DNA from: Alphaproteobacteria bacterium
GTDB lineage: Bacteria; Pseudomonadota; Alphaproteobacteria; Rhizobiales; Devosiaceae
Direction of reading: 5' to 3'
NCBI GenBank assembly: GCA_013152625.1
Contig: JAADFY010000233.1
Coordinates: forward strand, 1 to 13,021
Length of the DNA: 13,021 bases
Shown here: piece after piece, positions 1 to 6,827 of the stretch
How the letters are laid out: each line of letters opens with the position of its first letter
Numbering within the stretch: position 1 is the stretch's first letter
Position numbers and translations under genes: made by a program
The notes under the pieces: model-generated
Told to the model about the DNA's origin: nothing
Database searches by the model: none
What the model saw: the letters and a program-made list of their open reading frames with translations, nothing else

Positions 1-439
1 GCAGGGTCAGGAAGTCGCGGTTCATATGGGCTCTTATGGCATCGGTCTTACCCGGGTGGTGCCGGCGATCATTGAGGCGGGGCACGATAAGAATGGAATT
101 ATCTGGCCGGTGAGTGTGGCCCCGTTCGAGGTGGCGCTGGTCAACCTTAAAGCCGGCAGCGCGGAGTGCGACTTAGCGTGCGAGCGGCTTGAAACCGAGC
201 TGGCCAATGCCGGAATCGAAACCCTTTATGATGATCGGGATGCGGGGGCGGGGGCAAAGTTCGCCACAGCGGACCTTATCGGTTTGCCGTTTCAACTGAT
301 CGTTGGTCCCCGGGGGCTTAAAACGGGGGAAGTCGAGGTAAAGAACCGGGCAACCGGCGACCGGCAGACCATGGCCGTCGATACGGTGGTGGACTATCTG
401 CGCGGCAAAATCGAACCCTTGCGGCGGCTGACGGTTTGA
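1..439 (+). CDS. proS: Prolyl-tRNA synthetase, C-terminal part (5' truncated)
   Basis: The reading frame is open from base 2 to the TGA at 437-439, giving about 145 residues of a class II aminoacyl-tRNA synthetase that charges tRNA-Pro in the cytoplasm. The class II motif 3 stretch HMGSYGIGLTRVVPAI is visible at the start. The C-terminal anticodon-binding domain follows, with the typical DDRDAGAGAKFATADLIGLP segment. The protein ends soon after this domain, as in the compact ProS of alphaproteobacteria; the zinc-binding extension of the eukaryote/archaeal type is absent. The gene begins upstream of the window, so the insertion-domain status cannot be judged. Its stop codon overlaps the TTG start of the next gene by 4 bp, which suggests translational coupling to the lipoprotein-release genes. 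Identity is confident from motif 3 and the anticodon-binding domain. Confidence 0.95.
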   Translation, partial: QGQEVAVHMGSYGIGLTRVVPAIIEAGHDKNGIIWPVSVAPFEVALVNLKAGSAECDLACERLETELANAGIETLYDDRDAGAGAKFATADLIGLPFQLIVGPRGLKTGEVEVKNRATGDRQTMAVDTVVDYLRGKIEPLRRLTV

Positions 440-1803
440 GTTCGGTGGCACCCACAAAACCTGCGCGAGAACCCGGGCCGTTTTCGCGGTTCGAGTGGAT
501 GGTGGCCTTTCGATATCTGGGCGCCCGGCGCAAGGACACGTTCATTTCGGTCATTTCCGGACTGACCCTGACCGGGATTGCCATCGGCGTGGCCACGCTG
601 ATTGTGGTCACCTCGGTCATGAACGGGTTTCGCGCCGAGCTATTGGAAAAAATCCTGGGGCTGAACGGGCATTACACCGCCTACCCCATCGAAGAACGGT
701 TCGAGGATTATGAAGGGGTGGTGGCCCGGATTGAATCCGTTGACGGGGTGACGGTGGCGATGGGGTTCGTTGAAGGCCAGGCGCTGGCGTCGGGCATTGG
801 CCAGTCCACCGGGCTGTCGGTGCGCGGCATGGACCTTAAATCCATCAACAAATTGCCGCTGCTGGTCAATTCGGTGGTGCTGGGTTCGTTTGAGGGCTGG
901 GATGACGCCGAGGGGATCGCCATCGGGGTGCGGCTGGCACAAAAACTGGGGCTGACCCTGGGCGATACCGTCACCATTATCACCCCCGACGGGGTGATCA
1001 CGCCATTTGGAAGAACGCCGCAGATACGCGGGTTTCCGGTGGCTGTGATATTTGAAGTGGGCATGGTGGAGTTTGACAGTTTTTTTGCCTTTATGCCCCT
1101 GGTTGCCGCCCAGAACTATTTCCGCCTTTTTCGCGACCAGTTGCGCGAAGGCTTTGTATCCCCCGGGTTTGATGCCACAGATGAGGAAATCGATGCCGCC
1201 TATGAGCGGATCGGTTCTGTTTCGGCCCTTGAGATATTCATAACCGATCCTGACGCCACCGCACGGATGCGAACCCCCATTTCGGTGGCCGCGGACCGCC
1301 CGCTTGTCCTGACCGACTGGCAACGGCGGAACCAGACATTCTTTTCCGCCCTGCAGGTGGAAAAAACCGTCATGTTCGTCATCCTGTCGATGATTGTCAT
1401 TGTTGCGGCATTCAATATCATCTCGTCGCTGGTAATGCTGGTCAAGGACAAGGGGCGCGACATTGCCGTTCTGCGCACCATGGGTGCGACTCGGGCGTCG
1501 ATCATGCGGATATTTTGCATTACCGGCACCGCCATCGGAGTGGCGGGGACCGCGCTCGGTCTGGGGTCGGGGGTGCTGATAGCGGCCAACGCGGAGACCC
1601 TGCGCGCCTGGATTTCCGATGTGACCGGGGCCAGTCTTTTTCCGCCCGAGGTGTTTTTTCTCTCGGAACTGCCCTCCCGGATCGAACCGACGGAAGTAAT
1701 GTTTGTGGCGATAATGGCGCTGGCTCTAACCGTTTTGGCGACGCTTTACCCCGCCTGGCGGGCGGCGCAATATGACCCTGTGGAGGCGCTGCGCTATGGC
1801 TAA
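436..1803 (+). CDS. lolC: Lipoprotein-releasing ABC transporter permease, LolC/LolE family
   Basis: Inner-membrane permease that, with LolD, extracts outer-membrane lipoproteins and hands them to LolA. The 455-residue protein has the family layout: a cytoplasmic N-terminus with FRYLGARRKDTFISVISG, TM1 at about 36-60 followed by the VMNGFRAELLEKILGLNGH signature, a large periplasmic domain at about 65-305, then TM2 (312-335), TM3 (361-384) and TM4 (421-440). The cytoplasmic loop KDKGRDIAVLRTMGAT (337-352) is the typical coupling segment to the ATPase. The C-terminus ends PVEALRYG, as in LolC/E and MacB-like permeases. Start choice: TTG at 436 overlaps the proS stop (TTGA). GTG at 445 or ATG at 499 are alternatives, and no strong ribosome binding site decides between them. 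Alphaproteobacteria usually have one LolC/E hybrid rather than separate LolC and LolE, so the symbol is approximate. Confidence 0.92.
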   Translation: MSSVAPTKPAREPGPFSRFEWMVAFRYLGARRKDTFISVISGLTLTGIAIGVATLIVVTSVMNGFRAELLEKILGLNGHYTAYPIEERFEDYEGVVARIESVDGVTVAMGFVEGQALASGIGQSTGLSVRGMDLKSINKLPLLVNSVVLGSFEGWDDAEGIAIGVRLAQKLGLTLGDTVTIITPDGVITPFGRTPQIRGFPVAVIFEVGMVEFDSFFAFMPLVAAQNYFRLFRDQLREGFVSPGFDATDEEIDAAYERIGSVSALEIFITDPDATARMRTPISVAADRPLVLTDWQRRNQTFFSALQVEKTVMFVILSMIVIVAAFNIISSLVMLVKDKGRDIAVLRTMGATRASIMRIFCITGTAIGVAGTALGLGSGVLIAANAETLRAWISDVTGASLFPPEVFFLSELPSRIEPTEVMFVAIMALALTVLATLYPAWRAAQYDPVEALRYG

Positions 1804-2500
1804 AACCCCTTTGTTGCGCCTTAGCGGGGTGACCCGCACCTATCATGACGGCACCACCGACATTCATGTTCTTGCCGGGGCGGACCTTGAAATCGCCCCG
1901 GGTGAGGTGGTGGCGCTGGTGGGGCCATCGGGGGCGGGGAAATCCACTTTGCTGCATCTTGCGGGGCTGCTGGAGCGGGTTCAGGGGGGCGAAGTCGAGC
2001 TGGAGGGGGTGGCCACTTCGCGGTTAAATGACCGGCGCCGAACCAAAATGCGGCGCCGCCAGATCGGATATGTCTACCAGTTCCACAATCTGCTGCCGGA
2101 ATTTTCCGCTCTGGAAAATGTTGCCATGCCCCTGATAATCGCCGGCAGTTCGCTGCCGGTATCAAAGGCGCGGGCCGCCGAACTGCTGGACTTGATGGGA
2201 CTGGCCGACCGGGTAAAACATCGGCCTGGCGCCTTGAGCGGTGGCGAGCAGCAACGGGTTGCCATCGCCCGGGCCATGGCCAACGCGCCGCGCATGATCC
2301 TGGCCGACGAACCCACCGGCAATCTTGACCCGGCCACTTCGAACACCGTTTTCCAGGCACTGGCAAAACTCATTCGCGAGCAGGGGTCGGGGGGCATCAT
2401 TGCCACCCATAATTACGATCTGGCCAGAAAAGCGGATCGGGTTGTCACTCTGGTCGACGGGCGAATCTTACCCCACGACCTGTCCGTCCAAAGTGTCTGA
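1796..2500 (+). CDS. lolD: Lipoprotein-releasing ABC transporter ATPase LolD
   Basis: ATPase that powers lipoprotein release by the LolC/E permease at the inner membrane. I use the ATG at 1796 (234 residues), which gives the usual N-terminus MAKTPLLRLSGVTRTY and overlaps lolC/E by 8 bp. An upstream ATG at 1772 would add eight residues and lies deeper inside the permease gene. All ABC motifs are intact: Walker A GPSGAGKST (43-51), Q-loop Q95, signature LSGGEQQ (147-153), Walker B ILADE (168-172) with the D-loop after it, and H-loop H205. The segment YQFHNLLPEFSALENVAMPL just after the Q-loop is typical of LolD. MacB-type and FtsE ATPases are close relatives, but the directly overlapping LolC/E permease makes LolD the best call. 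Confidence 0.94.
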   Translation: MAKTPLLRLSGVTRTYHDGTTDIHVLAGADLEIAPGEVVALVGPSGAGKSTLLHLAGLLERVQGGEVELEGVATSRLNDRRRTKMRRRQIGYVYQFHNLLPEFSALENVAMPLIIAGSSLPVSKARAAELLDLMGLADRVKHRPGALSGGEQQRVAIARAMANAPRMILADEPTGNLDPATSNTVFQALAKLIREQGSGGIIATHNYDLARKADRVVTLVDGRILPHDLSVQSV

Positions 2501-2630
2501 TACCGGTTGTCCCGGGAGTGGCTGGCCCGCCGGATCGTTTCGCTTTGAATTCAATTTCACCTCCGGCAGAAAAATTCCAGGGGCGGCTCCGCCTGCAATG
2601 GCGTGGAAAAAACTTGGGCGTGGGGCAGAC
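2501..2630. other. lolD downstream region without a recognised gene
   Basis: Between the lolD stop and the next promoter I see no credible ORF. It holds a short palindrome TTGAATTCAA (2545-2554) and a GC-rich inverted repeat GGCG/CGCC around 2582-2593. Neither is followed by a T-tract, so no clear intrinsic terminator for the lol genes can be named. Confidence 0.4.
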
Positions 2631-2659
2631 TTGACGGGAACAAACCAAGAATATATAAG
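2631..2659 (+). promoter_or_regulatory. Strong sigma70-type promoter of the small SOS-type ORF
   Basis: The -35 hexamer TTGACG (2631-2636) and the -10 hexamer TATAAG (2654-2659) each match consensus at five of six positions and are separated by exactly 17 bp. Transcription would start near 2665-2668, leaving a leader of about 25-28 nt before the ATG at 2693. The promoter is overlaid by two LexA-like boxes. It is the best promoter in the window. Confidence 0.75.
2638..2652 (-). promoter_or_regulatory. Second, imperfect LexA-like box in the promoter spacer
   Basis: The + strand reads GAAC AAACCAA GAAT, the same layout as the box at 2659-2673 with one mismatch in the distal tetramer. The two boxes are 21 bp apart (two helical turns) and share 13 of 14 leading positions. 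A LexA dimer here would sit between -35 and -10. It could alternatively be a simple duplication without function. Confidence 0.5.
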
Positions 2660-2673
2660 AACAAACCACGAAC
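2659..2673 (-). promoter_or_regulatory. LexA (SOS) box, alphaproteobacterial type
   Basis: The + strand reads GAAC AAACCAC GAAC, which on the - strand is GTTC-N7-GTTC, the known LexA operator of alphaproteobacteria. It begins at the last base of the -10 element and covers the predicted transcription start, an ideal position for repression. Both tetramers are perfect. Confidence 0.75.
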
Positions 2674-2692
2674 AATCTGAAAGGAATTCAAA

Positions 2693-2788
2693 ATGGCTTT
2701 GTTCAAGGATGCGCTGGCGCTTCTGTCGTTAAGCGGTTTTGCCGTGATGGCGTTAACATGGGCGGATATTTTTGCGGGACTGGTGTGA
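2693..2788 (+). CDS. sidA: SidA-like SOS-induced small membrane protein (31 aa)
   Basis: An ORF of 31 codons: ATG at 2693, TGA at 2786-2788. An AGGA Shine-Dalgarno (2682-2685) lies 7 nt before the ATG. The peptide starts MALFKDALALLSLSG and continues through a hydrophobic stretch (about residues 7-31) with W23 and D25, consistent with a single inner-membrane helix and a short cytoplasmic N-terminus bearing K5. It is the first gene behind a near-consensus promoter with LexA boxes and lies directly upstream of dnaE. Caulobacter SidA is a 29-residue, LexA-controlled inner-membrane peptide that binds FtsW and delays constriction after DNA damage; as I recall, its gene also neighbours dnaE. Orthology is inferred from size, topology, regulation and position, not from an alignment. 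The ORF looks real (about 0.85); the SidA role is less certain (about 0.6). Confidence 0.7.
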   Translation: MALFKDALALLSLSGFAVMALTWADIFAGLV

Positions 2789-2803
2789 ATTTTTCGGGCA
2801 TCG

Positions 2804-2832
2804 GGGGTGTAATTGCTTGGCGTGGGGTGTAA
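2804..2832 (+). repeat. Tandem direct repeat GGGGTGTAA upstream of dnaE
   Basis: GGGGTGTAA occurs at 2804-2812 and again at 2824-2832, 20 bp apart. The similarity extends loosely to the following GCT(T)GG. The second copy lies in the spacer of the possible dnaE promoter, so a regulator site is conceivable, but I recognise no known motif. Confidence 0.45.
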
Positions 2833-2845
2833 CGGCTGGCAAAAT
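2817..2845 (+). promoter_or_regulatory. Possible secondary promoter for dnaE
   Basis: TTGGCG (2817-2822), a 17 bp spacer and CAAAAT (2840-2845) match consensus at four of six positions each. It would let dnaE be expressed independently of the LexA-controlled promoter upstream, as expected for an essential replicative polymerase. The match is weak. Confidence 0.3.
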
Positions 2846-2888
2846 GAAACCAAGAGTTTTTTCTGGCAACTGGAGGTAGGAATAATTG

Positions 2889-5800
2889 ATGTCGGGGCCC
2901 GGTTTTATCCATTTGCATGTTCATTCTGCCTATTCGTTGCTTGAGGGCGCGTTGCCTCTGGGTCGGCTGGTGGACATGGCCGTGGCTGATGGACAGCCAG
3001 CGCTTGGGATTGCGGACAGTGCCAATCTGTTTGGGGCCCTGGAATTTTCAGAAAAAGCCGCCAACAAGGGGGTTCAGCCCATTATCGGGTGCGAGGTACC
3101 CATTGATTTCGGAGACAGCGAAGAGGTGCCGAGCGCTGAGCAGCGGCAAAGCGGCAAGCAGACCATTGTTTTGGTCGCCCGCACGGAACGGGGGTTTACC
3201 AATCTTTCCCGTTTGGTCAGCCGGGCGTATCTTGATGATTCCGAAGTGCGCACCGCCATCCGGCCCGAATGGCTGGACCGGGAAAGCGTAGAAGGTCTTT
3301 GTTGTCTGACCGGAGGTCCTGAAGGGGTAATTTCAGAACCCCTGCTTCGGGGTCACCCCGGGTTGGGCCGGGCGCGGCTGCTCGATTTGCAAAAGCGGTT
3401 TGATCAGGAGCTTTTTGTTGAACTTCAGCGCCACGGTGAACCGGGAAGCAGGCAACTCGAAGCTGAGCTGTTGGCCATGGCCTATGAGCTGGGGTTGCCG
3501 CTGGTTGCCACCAACGAGCCGTTTTTCCCCACCCGTGATGAATACGAGTCCCATGATGCGCTGTTGGCGATTGCCGAGGGGTCTGTGGTGGCCCAGACAC
3601 AGCGCCGGCGCTTGACCGCGGAACATTACTTAAAAACCCGGGCCCAGATGTGTGAGCTGTTCGCCGATCTGCCAGAGGCGTTGGCCAATACGGTGGATAT
3701 TGCCCGGCGGTGCGTATATCGGCCGCGAACACGTCCGCCGATCCTGCCCACATTTGCCGCCCACACTGCGCTTTCGAGCAAAGAGGCCAATCAGGTTGAA
3801 GCCGATGAGTTGTCCCGGCAGGCCCGCGATGGGTTATCGGTGCGACTGACGGCCACCGGACCGGCGGCCCAATTTTCGAGTTCGGATTATTCGGAGCGGC
3901 TGGAATTTGAGCTGGGCATTATTCGCGATATGAAGTTCCCGGGATATTTTCTGATTGTCGCCGATTTTATCCAGTGGGCCAAAGATAAGGGGATACCGGT
4001 GGGGCCGGGGCGTGGCTCGGGCGCCGGTTCGCTTGTGGCATACGCGCTTACGATCACCGATGTTGATCCTATCCGGTATGATTTGCTGTTTGAGCGGTTT
4101 TTGAACCCCGAACGGGTTTCCATGCCGGACTTTGATATCGATTTTTGCCAGGAGCGCCGTGAGGAAGTAATTGGTTATGTCCAGCAAAAATACGGACATC
4201 GTCAGGTCGCGCAGATCATCACTTTCGGCACCCTGCAGGCCCGGGCGGTTTTGCGGGATGTGGGGCGGGTCATGCAGATGCCCTATGGCCAGGTGGATCG
4301 GATTTGCAAGCTCATTCCAGCCAATCCTGCCAATCCGGTATCGCTGGCCGAGGCGCTGGAGATCGAGCCGCGTTTAAGGGTGATGCGAGATGAGGACGAA
4401 CAGGTGGCTGACCTGTTGAGTGTGGGTCAAAAACTTGAAGGACTTTACCGGCATGCTTCAACCCATGCGGCGGGAATTGTCATAGGTGACAGGCCACTCG
4501 AAGAACTTGTTCCGCTTTATCGGGATGCGCGTTCCGATATGCCGGTCACCCAGTATTCTTTGAAGTGGGTGGAACCGGCGGGTCTGGTCAAATTCGATTT
4601 TCTCGGGCTCAAAACCCTTACCGTGATTGAAAAAGCCTTAACGATGATCAACGGGACTGGGGGAAAGCTTCGGGCTCTTGATTTTCCGCTGGAGGATGGT
4701 CCGACATTCAAACTGTTGCAGCTTGGTGAGACCGTGGGGGTGTTTCAGCTTGAAAGCGGCGGCATGCGTCGGGCGCTGGTGGATATGCGGCCCGACAGGT
4801 TTGAGGATCTGATCGCATTGGTTGCGTTGTATCGGCCCGGACCCATGGCCAATATTCCCTCCTATTGCGCGCGAAAACTGGGGCACGAACCGGTGGAGTA
4901 TCTCCATCCGGCGCTCAAGCCGATACTTGAGCCCACATACGGCATTATTACTTATCAGGAGCAGGTCCAGCAGATTGCGCGGGATCTTGCCGGGTACACA
5001 CTGGCCGAGGCTGATCTTTTGCGCCGGGCCATGGGCAAGAAAATTCGGGCGGAAATGGATGCCCAGCGCGATAGGTTCCTGAGCGGTGCCCTTGAACGCG
5101 GTGTTACCCGCGGCGTGGCGGATTCCATTTTTTCCGCCTGTGCCAAATTTGCCGAATATGGTTTTAACAAGTCCCACTCCGCGCCATACGCGCTGATCAC
5201 CTATCAGACGGCCTGGCTCAAAGCGAACCATCCGGTAAAGTTCATGGCGGCTTCCATGACGCTCGATATCGGCAACACGGAAAAACTGGGCGAGTTCAAA
5301 CGTGAAGTTGTGCGTCTGGGCATACCCATCATTGCGCCATGTATCAATCGCTCCGAGGCTGTTTTCGCCGTGCATGGGGATGCCATTCATTATGGCCTTT
5401 GTGCGCTCAAGGGTGTGGGGCGGGCGGTGGCCGATCATATTGTTAGCACACGGGGCGCGGTCAAGTTTACCAGTTTAGCAGATTTTGCCAGCCGGATTGA
5501 TCCCCGTCTGGTCAATCGGCGGGCGCTGGAAGCACTGGTAAATGCGGGGGCGTTCGATCAGATTGTTGCCTCCCGGGAACAAGTGTTTGGCGCGGTTGAC
5601 GCCATTGTTGCCACCGCCAACCGGGCGGCGACCGGGCGTACCGAGGGTTCTGTCGATATGTTTGACGCCGGGGAACCCGACCCGATCCGGCTGGCCGCCG
5701 ATGCCGAGCCCTGGAGTGCGTCCGAAAGACTGGCCCGTGAGTTTTCCGCCATCGGCTTTTATCTCTCGGCACATCCGCTGGATGAGTTTGCCGACTTGTT

Positions 5801-6338
5801 TGAGCCTCTTGGCGTCTTGCGGTGGGTTGATTTTGAGTTAGCGGTCCGGGACGGTACGAGCCACGGAAAGCTGGCCGCAACCATCGTTTCCAGAGTTGAC
5901 CGCAAGACCCGCCGCGGTTCGACGATCACCATTCTTGAGTTGTCCGATTCGAGCGGTTCGTTTGAGTGTGTTGCCTTCTCCGAGCAGGTGGCGAAGTTTG
6001 GCGAGGTTCTCGTGGCCGGGGATCTGGTACTGATCGAGGTCGGTGCAGAAAACCGTCCTGACGGTGTGCGGCTTACCCTGGCGCGGGCGGAGCCGTTGCT
6101 GCCCGCCGTTTCAAAAGCCTCAAAACGGCTGACGATTTTTGCCGGTGATTCCGGTTGCCTCGAATCGGTTCGGGCACGGTTGGAAACAGGGGGCGAAAGT
6201 GATGTGCGTATTGTTGTTATCCGCAAAGAGGGCGCGCTGGAATTCGAGATTGAGTTGCCTGGAAAATATGTGGTTTCGCCCGGGCTGGCGAGCGCACTTC
6301 GATCTGTGCCCGGTGTTGTGGACGCCCGGTTGAACTAG
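2889..6338 (+). CDS. dnaE: DNA polymerase III alpha subunit (replicative DnaE1)
   Basis: Catalytic subunit of the replicase, 1149 residues. ATG at 2889 has AGGA 7 nt upstream; TTG at 2886 is possible with GGAGG (2872-2876) at 9 nt. The N-terminal PHP domain starts with HLHVHS (8-13), keeping the HxH motif, although later PHP ligands look degenerate. The family C catalytic aspartates are D414 and D416 in PDFDID, plus D570 in KFDFLGLKT. GPGRGSGAGSLVAYAL precedes them. A helix-hairpin-helix region follows (GLCALKGVG, then NRRALEALVNAGAFD), a clamp-binding motif SVDMF (921-925) at the place of E. coli QADMF, and an OB-fold with ITILELSDSSGSFECVAFSE. Length and position after lolD fit DnaE1, not the shorter DnaE2/ImuC of imuAB cassettes. 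The TAG stop contains the first base of an inserted element. Confidence 0.96.
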   Translation: MSGPGFIHLHVHSAYSLLEGALPLGRLVDMAVADGQPALGIADSANLFGALEFSEKAANKGVQPIIGCEVPIDFGDSEEVPSAEQRQSGKQTIVLVARTERGFTNLSRLVSRAYLDDSEVRTAIRPEWLDRESVEGLCCLTGGPEGVISEPLLRGHPGLGRARLLDLQKRFDQELFVELQRHGEPGSRQLEAELLAMAYELGLPLVATNEPFFPTRDEYESHDALLAIAEGSVVAQTQRRRLTAEHYLKTRAQMCELFADLPEALANTVDIARRCVYRPRTRPPILPTFAAHTALSSKEANQVEADELSRQARDGLSVRLTATGPAAQFSSSDYSERLEFELGIIRDMKFPGYFLIVADFIQWAKDKGIPVGPGRGSGAGSLVAYALTITDVDPIRYDLLFERFLNPERVSMPDFDIDFCQERREEVIGYVQQKYGHRQVAQIITFGTLQARAVLRDVGRVMQMPYGQVDRICKLIPANPANPVSLAEALEIEPRLRVMRDEDEQVADLLSVGQKLEGLYRHASTHAAGIVIGDRPLEELVPLYRDARSDMPVTQYSLKWVEPAGLVKFDFLGLKTLTVIEKALTMINGTGGKLRALDFPLEDGPTFKLLQLGETVGVFQLESGGMRRALVDMRPDRFEDLIALVALYRPGPMANIPSYCARKLGHEPVEYLHPALKPILEPTYGIITYQEQVQQIARDLAGYTLAEADLLRRAMGKKIRAEMDAQRDRFLSGALERGVTRGVADSIFSACAKFAEYGFNKSHSAPYALITYQTAWLKANHPVKFMAASMTLDIGNTEKLGEFKREVVRLGIPIIAPCINRSEAVFAVHGDAIHYGLCALKGVGRAVADHIVSTRGAVKFTSLADFASRIDPRLVNRRALEALVNAGAFDQIVASREQVFGAVDAIVATANRAATGRTEGSVDMFDAGEPDPIRLAADAEPWSASERLAREFSAIGFYLSAHPLDEFADLFEPLGVLRWVDFELAVRDGTSHGKLAATIVSRVDRKTRRGSTITILELSDSSGSFECVAFSEQVAKFGEVLVAGDLVLIEVGAENRPDGVRLTLARAEPLLPAVSKASKRLTIFAGDSGCLESVRARLETGGESDVRIVVIRKEGALEFEIELPGKYVVSPGLASALRSVPGVVDARLN

Positions 6339-6603
6339 GGTCTGTGGACAATCAGTTTTCGGGCGTGACGCGGATAGATTTGGTGTCTGAACAGGCAAAG
6401 GGTGTGTGGCGGTGCCTGACACCGTAAGCACACTTTAACGCATTCAGGCGCCAAATTCGCCGCGCCGTTAGGCGGTATGGCGCAAATCGCCCATTTTTGT
6501 GTCGCAAACCCTCGAAGGGGGGTTGCCCCTCCATCGTGTTTGCTCCTGAAACTGAACGATTTGCGCTCATATCACGTTCCAAATCCTGATTGTCCACAGG
6601 CCC
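6338..6603. mobile_element. MITE-like non-autonomous element with TA target duplication
   Basis: The ends are GGGTCTGTGGACAATCAG (6338-6355) and its inverted copy CTGATTGTCCACAGGCCC (6586-6603), matching at 17 of 18 positions, with weaker inverted similarity continuing inward. TA flanks both sides (6336-6337 and 6604-6605), a target duplication typical of IS630 or some IS5-group (IS427-like) transposition. The 266 bp interior has no recognisable transposase but several short stem-loops, so it must be mobilised in trans. It sits exactly in the dnaE stop codon: the intact site would read AAC-TAA-G, and the insertion gives AAC-TAG. The parent IS cannot be named from the sequence alone. Confidence 0.8.
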
Positions 6604-6605
6604 TA

Positions 6606-6827
6606 AGACCTTGGAGGTGGTTTTTGCCGGGGTGAGTTTATTCGCGATGCCCGCAGCGCCCCGGGCGTTTGGCAGGTGCTTGCCAGCGATGGTTCAATGG
6701 TGTATCGAGCCGCAATAAATTCACACGTAAAAGCGGTTGCCGCTCACGCGGACACCATCCGGTGCGGGTCTGTCTGGCCCGTTACATCTTTTGCGCAAGG
6801 CACAACCGGACAAAGGAGCGAAGGCCC
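6606..6827 (+). other. rpsB upstream region and leader
   Basis: This 222 bp stretch is what remains of the dnaE-rpsB spacer beyond the inserted element. I see a weak inverted repeat ACCT/AGGT followed by GGTTTTT (6608-6625), a GCCCG/CGGGC hairpin (6649-6666) and TGGCA/TGCCA (6670-6685). TTGCCA (6680-6685) with a 17 bp spacer to TATCGA (6703-6708) is the best but poor promoter candidate. A long transcribed leader could host S2 autoregulation, but no known leader fold is recognised. The ribosome binding site AAAGGAG (6812-6818) precedes rpsB. Confidence 0.35.

Noticed and set aside
640..1323. Long minus-strand ORFs opposite lolC/E, dnaE and cdsA
   Set aside because: They are antisense shadows of clearly coding frames, with odd composition (rich in His, Arg, Gln) and no ribosome binding site.
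2889..6338. Possibility that the polymerase is the SOS mutagenesis enzyme DnaE2/ImuC
   Set aside because: No imuA/imuB next to it, length of 1149 aa exceeds the usual ImuC size, and the lolD-dnaE-rpsB setting fits the housekeeping DnaE1.
6352..6597. 81-codon minus-strand ORF spanning most of the inserted element
   Set aside because: It starts at GTG inside the terminal repeat, resembles no transposase I know, and its extent is set by the element ends; a chance ORF is the simpler reading.
6669..6827. N-terminal extension of S2 from an upstream ATG
   Set aside because: The 53 extra residues show no S2 similarity and lack a Shine-Dalgarno, whereas ATG at 6828 has AAAGGAG at the right distance.
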